A stretch of 17,725 bases of DNA, taken from positions 1-17,725 of the forward strand of contig CAJUJZ010000039.1 of the NCBI GenBank assembly GCA_910586745.1, read 5' to 3'. The notes beneath the pieces are model-generated. The model had not been told where the DNA came from and searched no databases. It saw nothing but the letters and a program-made list of their open reading frames with translations. The stretch's first letter is position 1; each line of letters begins with the position of its first letter. The translations under genes and the position numbers were made by a program. The stretch comes from an uncultured Mucispirillum sp. (GTDB lineage: Bacteria; Chrysiogenota; Deferribacteres; Deferribacterales; Mucispirillaceae). Below, piece by piece: positions 1 to 7,629 of this stretch.

Positions 1-28
1 TTGTAAGTATAATTAATATTCTGCGCAT
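1..28 (-). CDS. 5' end of a divergent gene leaving the window (partial)
   Basis: On the minus strand AAGGAG (38-43) lies nine bases before an ATG at 28-26, followed by nine open codons reading MRRILIILT up to the window edge. Basic residues followed by aliphatic ones look like the start of a signal peptide or membrane segment. An ATG at 34-32 in the same frame sits only three bases from the Shine-Dalgarno, so the ATG at 28 is preferred. A good promoter lies upstream at 82-110. Only nine codons are visible, so no function can be given. Confidence 0.45.
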
Positions 29-81
29 GCTCATAAGCTCCTTACTGAATAATATAAATATAGCAAAGCAAGAAATATGCC

Positions 82-110
82 ATTATATAAAGTTAACTAA
101 TTCTAGTAAA
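82..110 (-). promoter_or_regulatory. Sigma70-type promoter for the gene leaving at position 1
   Basis: Read on the minus strand: TTTACT (110-105), a 17-base spacer, and a perfect TATAAT (87-82). The start of transcription would fall near 75, giving a leader of roughly 45 bases before the ATG at 28. The AT-rich background makes chance matches common, but the exact -10, the ideal spacer and the following ribosome-binding site support it. Confidence 0.45.
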
Positions 111-170
111 ATCTTATGTAAAATTCAAGAATTACTTGTATAAAAATAATATTTAATATACATTATTATA

Positions 171-204
171 TATAAGATGATTTTTGCGCGAAGATTATCT
201 TATA
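171..204. repeat. Inverted repeat in the leader of the 102-residue protein gene
   Basis: TATAAGAT (171-178) and ATCTTATA (197-204) are perfect 8-base complements around an 18-base loop that contains GCGCG, an unusually GC-rich patch for this DNA. No T-run follows, so it is not a typical terminator. It may be an operator between the divergent genes or an RNA structure in the leader; the sequence does not decide. Confidence 0.3.
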
Positions 205-276
205 GAAATATCAGATATCAGCTGAAAAACGGCGGTATATTTATGTCTATTTTTTATATCATATTAGGAGCGAAAT

Positions 277-585
277 ATGAGTATCGAAACAATCGGTATT
301 AGAACCATCATTACAACTGACCCTCGTCCAAGAGATTATGTTAATAAAAATTTAGCAGTTGCAAAAGCACGCAGAGACTATTTTAGTGAAAGCCTTAAGC
401 TTTCTAAAATAGCAGTAAATAAAAGAATAGAAATGGAATCTGAAACGGCAGCAGCTATTAACAGACTTAATAAAAACGGCAAATGGTCGCCAGAGCCTAA
501 TCTTACTTATCATAAATCATTAAAAATGGGCAGTGCTTATTCTGCTATGGCTCAGGCTGCCAGAAGGTTTGATATGACAGTATAA
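277..585 (+). CDS. Small protein of unknown function (102 aa)
   Basis: Not recognised. The start is supported by AGGAG at 266-270, six bases before the ATG. The protein has no signal peptide, membrane segment or cysteine and is probably cytoplasmic. After a short N-terminal stretch (residues 1-20, with the sequence TTDPRPRDY at about 13-21), residues 24-65 are charged, alanine-containing and probably helical; a second alanine-rich helix lies near 86-98. It stands alone: the next gene, a chemoreceptor, has its own promoter 48 bases downstream, and only a weak 6-base hairpin (590-607) follows the stop. A link to chemotaxis is possible by position only. Confidence 0.75.
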   Translation: MSIETIGIRTIITTDPRPRDYVNKNLAVAKARRDYFSESLKLSKIAVNKRIEMESETAAAINRLNKNGKWSPEPNLTYHKSLKMGSAYSAMAQAARRFDMTV

Positions 586-632
586 CTTTGTTATAAAAAC
601 ATATAACAGATTTATATATAGTAATTATTTTG

Positions 633-660
633 TTGCAATTATATGAAATATGGCTATAAT
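633..660 (+). promoter_or_regulatory. Sigma70-type promoter of the chemoreceptor gene
   Basis: TTGCAA (633-638), a 16-base spacer and a perfect TATAAT (655-660) precede GGAGG (678-682) and the ATG at 692. No match to the sigma28 flagellar consensus was seen here, so the receptor is probably expressed from the housekeeping sigma factor. Confidence 0.55.
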
Positions 661-691
661 GACATATAGTTAAGGTTGGAGGTGTGTAAAA

Positions 692-2659
692 ATGGGCCTT
701 ACTATTGCAAAAAAAATATTTATATCTATAGGAGCTATGCTTATATGCTCATTAATGAATGGTATTTATGCTGTTTATACAATAACTACATCTGCAAATG
801 ATGCTGATGTAGTTGCTACAGATTTATCCCATGCAAATACTCTTATTTCAGAACTTAGTTTCAATAATATGTTTCTCCAATATAGTGTTTTAAGGTATCA
901 AATACATTCTTCTCAAGATAGATATAATAAAATATATGAATTAACAGAAAAGATAAGAAAAGATATTGCTGCTTATGAAGAATATATTAATATTCCAATG
1001 ACAAAGGAATATTTACCAAGAACTGTTGCAGAGTTTGGCACATATAAAAGTACAATGCTGGGCTATTTGAATATTGCGGAAAATAATGTTTCTTTATTAC
1101 AAGATGTTAATGCTATGGAAACCGTTCTTTATGAAGAGATAGACAGTCTTGTGAATTCAGTTTCAAAATCTCTAAATATGATTCCTAATAACAAAGATAA
1201 TTTTGAAACTATAAATGCTCTCAAAGAAATAGATATTATTACTTTAGCTGTTAAAAGCAGCCTTGAAAAAACATCACTTTCAAGAAGTATTGAGCCAATG
1301 AAGAATATCGCATCTATGGGTAGAGAAATTCAAAGGAATTTAAGGAAACTTCAATCTATTGGTTCCCCACAGGAACTTGTAAATGAAGTGAATAATATGG
1401 GACGCATTATTGCAAGTGCAGATAAGCATATAAAAGATGTTGTTGAACTATATACTACTATAGTAGACCTTGAACAAAAGCGTATGGAACAGGCTTCTAA
1501 AGCTCAGGAAATAAATATAAAATTTAGTGACTTTGTTACAGAAGGGGTTGAAAGAGCTTCTGGTGGTATCAGTAATTCACTGCATAAAGCAAATATGGTA
1601 ATGGTGATTTTCTTCTTAATTATGGTTGCTATTTCAGTATTTTGCATAATATATTTACAGATAAGTGTTATAAAAGAACTTCGCAAGTTTATTATCAGTG
1701 TCGGAAATTTAACATCTGGAGAAGGGGACTTAACTGTTCGCATTAAAGCAGCTCATAAAGATGAGCTTTACGAACTTGCAGAAAATTTTAACAGATTTAT
1801 TGCAAATGTTCAGCAGATTGTGCAGGAAGTTAAAGATGCATCAGATGATGTTGCAAGTGGTAATAATCAGCTGGCAGCAACTATGGAAGAACTTGCAACT
1901 ACATTTAATTCTCAATCAGAGCAAATTTCAAGCATAGTAAATGATATGCAGACTATCAGCCAGTCATCTGGAGAATCAGCTTCAAGCCTTTCTGAAGTGC
2001 TTGATATCATGCATGAATCAGCAGAGCAAACTAATCATGGTCAGGAACAGCTTTCAGTTGTAAAAAATTCCATTATGGAAATCCATGAAAAGTCAGACAA
2101 TCTTTCAAAAACAATTGATGAGCTTTCTGAAAGTTCAAAGCAGATTGATGAAATATTAGTCACTATTAATGATATTGCAAACCAAACAAATCTTTTAGCA
2201 CTCAATGCTGCTATTGAGGCAGCAAGAGCTGGTGAAGCAGGCAGAGGGTTTGCAATTGTTGCAGATGAAGTAAGGAAACTTGCAGAAAGAACTACTAAAG
2301 CAACAAGTGAGATAGAAACAATTATTACTACTTTGCAGCAGGAAACAGAAAAAGCATCTAATGAAATGAAAGCATCTGGCGAAGCTGTTGTTCATGGTGT
2401 TGAAGTTATTGAAGAAACATCAAAAGCTTTTGAACATGTGGTAAATGGTGTGGATAGAGCAGTTAATAATACAAACAATGTTGTTATGGGTGTAAGTGAG
2501 CAAAACTGCCTTATTCAGGATATAGATGAAAAAACTCAGGTTGTAGCATCAGGTGTAGAAGAAAGTAACTCTGCAGTATCTGAAGTTGCATTAACTGTAA
2601 GCCACTTGCAGGAAAGAGCAGAACAGCTTAAAAATATTGTAAGACAATTTAAATCATAA
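692..2659 (+). CDS. Methyl-accepting chemotaxis protein
   Basis: Transmembrane chemoreceptor that would signal through CheA/CheW to the flagellar motor. Visible order: TM1 at about residues 7-29; a mostly helical periplasmic sensor region of about 270 residues (30-300); TM2 at about 301-323; HAMP at about 324-377 (SGEGDLTVR at 342-350); then a long coiled-coil signalling domain. The hairpin tip that contacts CheA/CheW is unmistakable: NQTNLLALNAAIEAARAGE (497-515) followed by GRGFAIVADEVRKLA. The sensor region is the size expected for a helical bundle but shows no ligand motif I recognise. The protein ends in VRQFKS with no CheR-binding pentapeptide tail. GGAGG nine bases before the ATG supports the start. 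Family certain; ligand unknown. Confidence 0.95.
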   Translation: MGLTIAKKIFISIGAMLICSLMNGIYAVYTITTSANDADVVATDLSHANTLISELSFNNMFLQYSVLRYQIHSSQDRYNKIYELTEKIRKDIAAYEEYINIPMTKEYLPRTVAEFGTYKSTMLGYLNIAENNVSLLQDVNAMETVLYEEIDSLVNSVSKSLNMIPNNKDNFETINALKEIDIITLAVKSSLEKTSLSRSIEPMKNIASMGREIQRNLRKLQSIGSPQELVNEVNNMGRIIASADKHIKDVVELYTTIVDLEQKRMEQASKAQEINIKFSDFVTEGVERASGGISNSLHKANMVMVIFFLIMVAISVFCIIYLQISVIKELRKFIISVGNLTSGEGDLTVRIKAAHKDELYELAENFNRFIANVQQIVQEVKDASDDVASGNNQLAATMEELATTFNSQSEQISSIVNDMQTISQSSGESASSLSEVLDIMHESAEQTNHGQEQLSVVKNSIMEIHEKSDNLSKTIDELSESSKQIDEILVTINDIANQTNLLALNAAIEAARAGEAGRGFAIVADEVRKLAERTTKATSEIETIITTLQQETEKASNEMKASGEAVVHGVEVIEETSKAFEHVVNGVDRAVNNTNNVVMGVSEQNCLIQDIDEKTQVVASGVEESNSAVSEVALTVSHLQERAEQLKNIVRQFKS

Positions 2660-2687
2660 TATTTAGATTAATTTTATGAAAATTATT

Positions 2688-2720
2688 AAAGGCTGTATAT
2701 TTAAATATGCAGCTTTTTCT
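2688..2720 (+). terminator. Rho-independent terminator of the chemoreceptor gene
   Basis: A hairpin with arms GCTGTATAT and ATATGCAGC (2692-2713, one G-T pair) around TTAA is followed directly by TTTTTCT. It starts about 30 bases after the stop codon. Confidence 0.8.
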
Positions 2721-3010
2721 ATTTAAAATTTTTTAGTATATTTTTCAGCATATTATTTCTAAATACATATAAATAAGGTGTATAAGACTATGCAGAGTTT
2801 TAAAACTTTATATATTTAAATAAGCAGTATACAAATGATACTTAAATATATTATATAAATTAATACTGATTATTAGGCATTTTATTTAACTGATATTTTA
2901 AATTAATTATATGTGCAGAATAGATTATTAATTATATTAATATTTAATTTTATTCAGCTTATGCTTTTATACACATTAATTTATATATAATAAAAATATA
3001 AAGTATATAT
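2721..3010. other. Non-coding AT-rich spacer
   Basis: About 290 bases between two terminators. The DNA is almost entirely A and T, with stops in all frames and no ORF carrying a ribosome-binding site; the one short ORF after a GGTG (ATG at 2790) closes after eight codons. I see no RNA gene, repeat or recognisable gene remnant. Confidence 0.6.
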
Positions 3011-3047
3011 AAAAAACTGCACTTGAATAATTAAGTGCAGTTTTTTT
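3011..3047. terminator. Bidirectional rho-independent terminator
   Basis: CTGCACTT (3017-3024) pairs perfectly with AAGTGCAG (3033-3040) around an 8-base loop. Six A precede it and seven T follow, so it works in both directions. On the minus strand it lies about 20 bases after the stop of the 298-residue protein gene, its likely main user. Confidence 0.85.
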
Positions 3048-3067
3048 GATAATTTAAGCAGCTGTAT

Positions 3068-3964
3068 TTATTTTGTAACTAACTCTATTTCTGCATTTTT
3101 AAAAGAGTTAAGCATTTTTCTATATCCTGTAATATCAAAAGCATTAATAGTTTCAGATATTGATTTGTTATCATTTTCTAATAAGCTCATAGATATGGTA
3201 TTGCCACTTAAAAGAAATTTTTCAAGCTGAGTATAATTTTCTTTTGTTCTGTTATCTTCACCTACTGCTCTTTTATATACCGCACTTTTTATTTTTTCAT
3301 TAATTGTATTGTTATCAAGCTCAGCAATCTGTATAAATTTTGAAATAACAGTGTTTTTTAAGCCTTTGTCACTAAAATCAAGTGTAAATGCTGCAGGTCT
3401 GCTGTTTAATATATTGTTATATATAATTTTTGTATCATTATCATAAACATTTGGCACTTTCATTTGACCTTGGAAAAGTCCAATATTTTCAGCATTAATA
3501 TTTAGTGTTACTATTTTAAAATCTTTAGATACTCTGCCTAATGTATATGTGATGCGTCCTTGAAAGTTTATATTATCATAACCTAATTTAGAAGCATATT
3601 CTCCATACTGCTTAAAAACTTTTGCAGCAGTATATGCTGTGCCGCCTTTTAAGTCAGTCTGCACATTTAATGGAACAGGGCTGCCTGAAACTATATGATT
3701 AAACTCTGCTTCTTTAATAAAAAGAGCTTTTTCATCATAGCATGAAATAAGGATATCTGAAATTTTTAAGTGTCTGTTTAAAATATTATATGAAACCCTG
3801 CCATACTTAATAGAACATATACCCTGTATTGATTTTGTAAATTCTGCTGCTTTTAATTTTGCATTAGCATTTGCAATAAAATATGCAGTTATAGGGGCAA
3901 TGATTATTAAAAAAGCTAAAAATGATACTAGAAATATAATTATTTTCTTTTTGCTAAGCGACAT
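3068..3964 (-). CDS. Membrane-anchored protein of unknown function (298 aa)
   Basis: Not recognised. The N-terminus has basic residues (SKKK at 4-7) and then a strongly hydrophobic segment (about 8-31) with no clear cleavage or lipobox, so it is most likely a single-pass protein with about 265 residues outside the cytoplasm. The rest alternates short beta-like stretches with polar loops and ends in a helical part (about 215-298). Only two cysteines are seen, at about residues 49 and 75 (GICSIKYG and ISCYDEK). The layout recalls AsmA- or DUF945-type periplasmic proteins, but no diagnostic motif was found. The ribosome-binding site is weak (GGTATGGTGT), so the start is less certain. It is separated by 175 bases from the next gene upstream and followed by a strong terminator, so it is probably a single-gene unit. 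Confidence 0.75.
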   Translation of the reverse strand: MSLSKKKIIIFLVSFLAFLIIIAPITAYFIANANAKLKAAEFTKSIQGICSIKYGRVSYNILNRHLKISDILISCYDEKALFIKEAEFNHIVSGSPVPLNVQTDLKGGTAYTAAKVFKQYGEYASKLGYDNINFQGRITYTLGRVSKDFKIVTLNINAENIGLFQGQMKVPNVYDNDTKIIYNNILNSRPAAFTLDFSDKGLKNTVISKFIQIAELDNNTINEKIKSAVYKRAVGEDNRTKENYTQLEKFLLSGNTISMSLLENDNKSISETINAFDITGYRKMLNSFKNAEIELVTK

Positions 3965-4112
3965 AATACACCATACCGTATAAATTTATTAATTATTTTT
4001 ATATTAAAGCTGATAAAAAGTAAATAAAAAAACTAGATTAAAGGACTTATTAAGATTATACACCATTGTCGGCTGAATTGCAGTCGGATGAATATCATAA
4101 TATTATTGATTT

Positions 4113-4138
4113 ATGCAGGCAAAATTTTCTGCCTGCAT
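4113..4138. repeat. Strong hairpin directly after the 77-residue protein gene
   Basis: ATGCAGGCA (4113-4121) and TGCCTGCAT (4130-4138) are perfect 9-base complements around AAATTTTC. The hairpin starts one base after the stop codon of the minus-strand gene. Neither side carries a T-run, so it is not a canonical terminator; it could stabilise the mRNA 3' end or act as a weak terminator. Confidence 0.5.
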
Positions 4139-4139
4139 A

Positions 4140-4373
4140 TTAATCTTTGCTTAATTTTAATGACTGATAACGAAGATTTTCTACAAGCATAGAAAGTTCA
4201 TCAATAGATTTATCTAAATCAGAAAGTGTCTGCTGTGCTGTATTAATAAGTGTATAAGAGATTTCAATATCATTTGAAATGTTATATTCTTTTCTCATAA
4301 TCTCATTCATAGCTCGCTCCATAATGTTTTCATCATGAAGACTGTTTTGCAAATATTGTGCCAAATTACTCAT
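4140..4373 (-). CDS. Small helical protein of unknown function (77 aa)
   Basis: Not recognised. The start is placed at the ATG at 4373-4371 because GGAGGA (4386-4381) lies seven bases before it; the ATG 15 bases further upstream overlaps that Shine-Dalgarno and would have none of its own. The product is acidic, lacks cysteines and membrane segments, and appears almost wholly alpha-helical. Its C-terminal half (about 40-72) carries leucines and isoleucines at heptad-like spacing (ISYTLINTAQQ, LSDLDKSIDELSMLVENL), which suggests a short coiled coil and an oligomer or a partner protein. It is divergent from the modD-like gene with about 130 bases between them. Function unknown. Confidence 0.7.
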   Translation of the reverse strand: MSNLAQYLQNSLHDENIMERAMNEIMRKEYNISNDIEISYTLINTAQQTLSDLDKSIDELSMLVENLRYQSLKLSKD

Positions 4374-4420
4374 AGTATCATCCTCCATACATATTATCGG
4401 ATAATATTATTTTTTCTTAA

Positions 4421-4449
4421 TTGAATTATTAGATATTTTTATATATGAT
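4421..4449 (+). promoter_or_regulatory. Sigma70-type promoter of the modD-like gene
   Basis: TTGAAT (4421-4426), a 17-base spacer and TATGAT (4444-4449). The predicted transcript starts about 50 bases before the ATG at 4505 and includes AAAGGGAG at 4486-4493, whose spacing to the ATG (11 bases) is slightly long. Confidence 0.5.
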
Positions 4450-4504
4450 TGTAAAAACATAATAAGTTTTATAGCTGTAAAGCATAAAGGGAGCATAATA
4501 TAAT

Positions 4505-5356
4505 ATGGTATATATTACTGATGAAATAATAGATAAAATAATAAAGGAAGATGTACCTTATTCTGATATTACTACAGAAATGCTTGGCATTGGTGAAGAA
4601 AATGGTACTATTTCTTTTTATACAAGAAGCGAAGGTGTAATAGCTGGAGCAGGGCTGGCAGGAAAAATTTTCACAAAACTAGGATGTGAAATATTATCAG
4701 AAGTTAAAGACGGAGAAAAACTTTCTACAGGAAGTCTTATTTTAAAAGCAAAAGGGAAAGCTGAAGCACTGCATACTGGCTGGAAAGTATCTTTGAATAC
4801 ATTAGAATATCTTTCAGGTATTGCAACTCTTTGCAGGGAAATGGTGGACATTGCTCATTCAGTGAATCAAAATATAATACTTGCAGCTACAAGGAAATCT
4901 ATGCCGCTTTCAAGGGGGCTTGTAACTCTTGCATTTCAGGCAGGTGGTGTTTCTGCTCACAGATTAGGACTTTCAGAAACTGTGCTTATCTTTAAGCAGC
5001 ATATAGAATTTATTGGCGGATTTGATAATATAGAAAGAGTAATAAAATCATCAAATCATAAAATGGTGGAAAAAAAGATAATATTAGAAACAGAAAATAT
5101 GCAGGACAGCTTAAAAGCTCTTCACTATGATTTTATTGACGGTCTGCAGCTTGATAAATTAAGTCCTGATGAAATAAAAAATATTGTAAAAGAAAGAAAC
5201 AGCATAAATCCTAAAATGCTTATACTTGCAGCTGGTGGTATAAATAAAGGCAATATAAAAGAATATGCAGCATCAGAGGCAGATGTGATAGTATCATCAG
5301 CTTTTTTTCATGCGTTACCACTTGATATTAAAGCTGTAATTGAAAGAGAGAAGTAG
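4505..5356 (+). CDS. modD: ModD-like protein (nicotinate-nucleotide pyrophosphorylase family)
   Basis: Homologue of quinolinate phosphoribosyltransferase (NadC) in the ModD branch, which is linked to molybdenum transport genes in other bacteria but whose reaction is not settled. Evidence for the family: an N-terminal swivelling domain (about 1-105) and a barrel domain with ATRKSMPLSRG (128-138), HRLGLSETVLIFKQH (152-166) and a phosphate-binding AAGGINKGNI near 242-251. NadC proteins normally read KTxP and HR...LIKxNH at these places; the SMP and LSETVLIFKQH wording is ModD-like. Length (283 aa) is normal. No molybdate transporter or nadA/nadB is in the window, so context neither confirms molybdenum nor rules out NAD synthesis. 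Single gene with its own promoter; the korD promoter follows 55 bases after its stop. Confidence 0.75.
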   Translation: MVYITDEIIDKIIKEDVPYSDITTEMLGIGEENGTISFYTRSEGVIAGAGLAGKIFTKLGCEILSEVKDGEKLSTGSLILKAKGKAEALHTGWKVSLNTLEYLSGIATLCREMVDIAHSVNQNIILAATRKSMPLSRGLVTLAFQAGGVSAHRLGLSETVLIFKQHIEFIGGFDNIERVIKSSNHKMVEKKIILETENMQDSLKALHYDFIDGLQLDKLSPDEIKNIVKERNSINPKMLILAAGGINKGNIKEYAASEADVIVSSAFFHALPLDIKAVIEREK

Positions 5357-5411
5357 TATTTTTTTGTATAATAAGTTACTCATTTTTATAGTTTTTTATC
5401 CACATACTTAC

Positions 5412-5440
5412 TTTACAAAAATTAAAAAAAAGACTATAAT
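5412..5440 (+). promoter_or_regulatory. Sigma70-type promoter of the kor operon
   Basis: TTTACA (5412-5417), a 17-base spacer and a perfect TATAAT (5435-5440). The leader is about 35 bases and carries GAGGT (5471-5475) six bases before the korD ATG. This is the best-matching promoter of the plus strand. Confidence 0.65.
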
Positions 5441-5481
5441 ATCAGATAAGCATATTTATATTTAAAATATGAGGTTGTGCT

Positions 5482-5673
5482 ATGGCAAAAAGTGAAATAA
5501 AAATACATAAAGAAAGATGCAAAGGCTGCGAAATATGTGTTGTGCTTTGTCCTATGCAGGTACTGGATATGCAGGATTTTAAGGTGTATGTTGCAGATAT
5601 AGAAAAATGCACAGCCTGCATGCAGTGCGAGTTAAGATGTCCTGATTTTGCAATAGAAGTGACGAGGTTATAG
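5482..5673 (+). CDS. korD: 2-oxoglutarate:ferredoxin oxidoreductase, ferredoxin-like delta subunit
   Basis: Small two-cluster ferredoxin subunit that passes electrons from the catalytic subunits to soluble ferredoxin. It contains two complete CxxCxxCxxxCP motifs: C13, C16, C19, C23-P and C43, C46, C49, C53-P, enough for two [4Fe-4S] clusters. Length (63 aa) matches KorD/OorD. The stop lies one base before the korA ATG, so translation is coupled. The order D-A-B-C is that of oorDABC in Helicobacter and Campylobacter. It could in principle be a free ferredoxin, but the packing with korABC argues strongly for a subunit. Confidence 0.92.
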   Translation: MAKSEIKIHKERCKGCEICVVLCPMQVLDMQDFKVYVADIEKCTACMQCELRCPDFAIEVTRL

Positions 5674-5674
5674 T

Positions 5675-6802
5675 ATGGAAAGAGAGCGTAAATTTTTACA
5701 AGGCAACGATGCCACTGCATTAGGTGCATTATATGCAGGTTGTAAGTTTTTTGCAGGCTATCCTATTACCCCGTCAACAGAAGTTGCGGAGCGTCTTGCT
5801 GCCTGGCTTCCATCTCACGGTGGCAGGTTTATTCAAATGGAAGATGAAATCAGTGCGATGGCTGCAGTTATTGGTGCATCTCTTGCTGGTGCTAAATCAC
5901 TTACTGCTACAAGCGGACCTGGTATGTCATTAAAATTAGAAAATTTAGGATACGGCTATATGGCAGAAGTGCCATGTGTTGTTTTAAATGTTATGCGTGG
6001 CGGCCCTTCAACAGGAACTCCAACAGGTCCGGGGCAGGCAGATATTATGCAGGCTCGCTGGGGCACTCATGGGGACCATCCATGTATTGCTCTTACTCCA
6101 TCAACTGTTTATGAGCAGTTTAGTCAGACTGTAAGAGCCTTTAATTTAGCAGAAAAATACCGTATGCCTGTAATTATATTGTCAGATGAAATTATAGGCC
6201 ATATGAGAGAAGCAATAGAAATACCTGCAAAAGGTGAACTTGAAGTTATAGATAGAATAAAACCTGTATGCAGTGCAGAAGCTTACAAGCCTTATGATAA
6301 TAATCAGCCTGTTTCTCCGCTTGCACCATTTGGCTCGTGTTACCGTTACCATGTAACAGGTCTGAACCATGATGAATACGGCTTTCCAACAAACAGCTCT
6401 AAATTAATAGGTCTTCAGGAAGAAAGACTTTTATCAAAAGTAGAAGATAATTATGATGATATAGTATTAACAGAACATTTTTACTGCGACGATGCAGAAT
6501 ATATTATTTTTGCTTTTGGCAGTTCTGCAAGAGCTGCAAAAGATGCAGTGCTTAATTTAAGAAAAAAAGGCATAAAAGCAGGTCTTTTAAAACCACTGAC
6601 TATATGGCCTTTCCCAGATAAAGATATTCTTAAATATGCAGGAAAAGTGAAAGGATTTTTAGTTCCAGAATTAAGCCTTGGTCAGACTGTCAGGGAAGTA
6701 AGCAGGGCAGTAAACGGTAAATGCAAAGTGGAACATATATACAGGGTAGATAGTGAGCCTGTCTCACCTGCACAAATAGAAAAAGCAGTGGAGGCGATGT
6801 AA
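5675..6802 (+). CDS. korA: 2-oxoglutarate:ferredoxin oxidoreductase, alpha subunit
   Basis: Alpha subunit of the CoA-dependent oxidative decarboxylation of 2-oxoglutarate to succinyl-CoA with reduction of ferredoxin (reversible). Visible family motifs: YPITPSTE (29-36), the MEDE acidic motif (55-58) and TSGPG (79-83), all in the pyrimidine-binding domain, then a C-terminal transketolase-like domain from about 270. Length (375 aa) matches KorA. GAGGT six bases before the ATG sets the start. The stop overlaps the korB ATG by one base (TAATG). Related pyruvate or 2-oxoisovalerate enzymes share this fold; the substrate call rests on the D-A-B-C order and overall wording and is likely rather than certain. 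Confidence 0.9.
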   Translation: MERERKFLQGNDATALGALYAGCKFFAGYPITPSTEVAERLAAWLPSHGGRFIQMEDEISAMAAVIGASLAGAKSLTATSGPGMSLKLENLGYGYMAEVPCVVLNVMRGGPSTGTPTGPGQADIMQARWGTHGDHPCIALTPSTVYEQFSQTVRAFNLAEKYRMPVIILSDEIIGHMREAIEIPAKGELEVIDRIKPVCSAEAYKPYDNNQPVSPLAPFGSCYRYHVTGLNHDEYGFPTNSSKLIGLQEERLLSKVEDNYDDIVLTEHFYCDDAEYIIFAFGSSARAAKDAVLNLRKKGIKAGLLKPLTIWPFPDKDILKYAGKVKGFLVPELSLGQTVREVSRAVNGKCKVEHIYRVDSEPVSPAQIEKAVEAM

Positions 6803-7629
6803 TGGCTTATAATTATGAAGAATATATTAGAAAAGGCAGGCTGCCTCATATATGGTGTCCAGGCTGTGGCTATGGAATAATTATGAAATCTATGATTAGA
6901 GCAATAGCTGATATGGGCTGGAGTAAAGATGAAACAGTTATTGCTTCAGGTATAGGATGTGCAAGCCGTCTGCCTGGTTATCTTGATTTTAATACACTGC
7001 ATACAACACATGGCAGAAGTTTGGCTTTTGCAACAGGTATAAAACTTGCAAATCCTGCATTAAAAATAGTGGCTCTTGGAGGTGACGGCGATATGAGTGC
7101 TATTGGCGGCAACCATTTTATACATGCATGCAGAAGAAATATTGATATGACAGTGATTATATTTAATAATAATATATATGGTATGACAGGTGGCCAGTAT
7201 TCTCCAACTACTCCAGTAGGAGCAAAAGCAACAACAGCACCTTTTGGTATGCTTGAGCCTGATTTTGATTTATGTAAGCTTGCCATTGCAGCAGGTGCAA
7301 CATTTGTTGGCAGGAGTACATCTTATCATGCACTGCCTATGGAAAAAATTTTAAAAGAAGCTTTTTCCCATAAAGGGCTTTCTGTTGTGGAAATTATTAC
7401 AGGCTGCCCAACAGGCTTTGGAAGAAAAAATAATCAGAAAACACCAGCAAGTATGCTCTTGTGGCAGAAAGAGCATGCAGTTACAGCAAAGATGGCAGAA
7501 AAAATGAGTGTAGAAGAATTAGAAGGCAAGTTTATTACAGGTATTCTGCACCATGATACAAGTAAAAATGAATATGTGGAAAATTATGATAAAGTTACTG
7601 GTTTTATGCTGGAGCATGGAGGCAAATAA
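6802..7629 (+). CDS. korB: 2-oxoglutarate:ferredoxin oxidoreductase, beta subunit (TPP-binding)
   Basis: Catalytic thiamine diphosphate subunit. The TPP/Mg signature runs from GGDGDMSAIGG (93-103) to FNNNIYGMTGG (121-131). Four cysteines placed as in the family's catalytic [4Fe-4S] cluster are present: C19 and C22 (WCPGCG), C53 (GIGCASR) and C202 (TGCPTGFG). Length (275 aa) is normal. GGAGG (6790-6794) seven bases before the ATG sets the start. It overlaps korA upstream and korC downstream by one base each (TAATG), so the subunits are translationally coupled, as expected for a complex made in equal amounts. Confidence 0.93.
   Translation: MAYNYEEYIRKGRLPHIWCPGCGYGIIMKSMIRAIADMGWSKDETVIASGIGCASRLPGYLDFNTLHTTHGRSLAFATGIKLANPALKIVALGGDGDMSAIGGNHFIHACRRNIDMTVIIFNNNIYGMTGGQYSPTTPVGAKATTAPFGMLEPDFDLCKLAIAAGATFVGRSTSYHALPMEKILKEAFSHKGLSVVEIITGCPTGFGRKNNQKTPASMLLWQKEHAVTAKMAEKMSVEELEGKFITGILHHDTSKNEYVENYDKVTGFMLEHGGK

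Noticed and set aside
4113..4138. Hairpin after the 77-residue protein gene as a rho-independent terminator
   Set aside because: The stem is strong but there is no T-run on either strand, so it is listed only as a repeat.
5442..5729. Minus-strand ORF of 95 codons across korD
   Set aside because: It is the shadow of the cysteine-rich ferredoxin gene, which has two complete cluster motifs, a promoter and a ribosome-binding site.
6978..7286. Minus-strand ORF of 102 codons inside korB
   Set aside because: Lies wholly within a conserved TPP enzyme gene; no start signal of its own.
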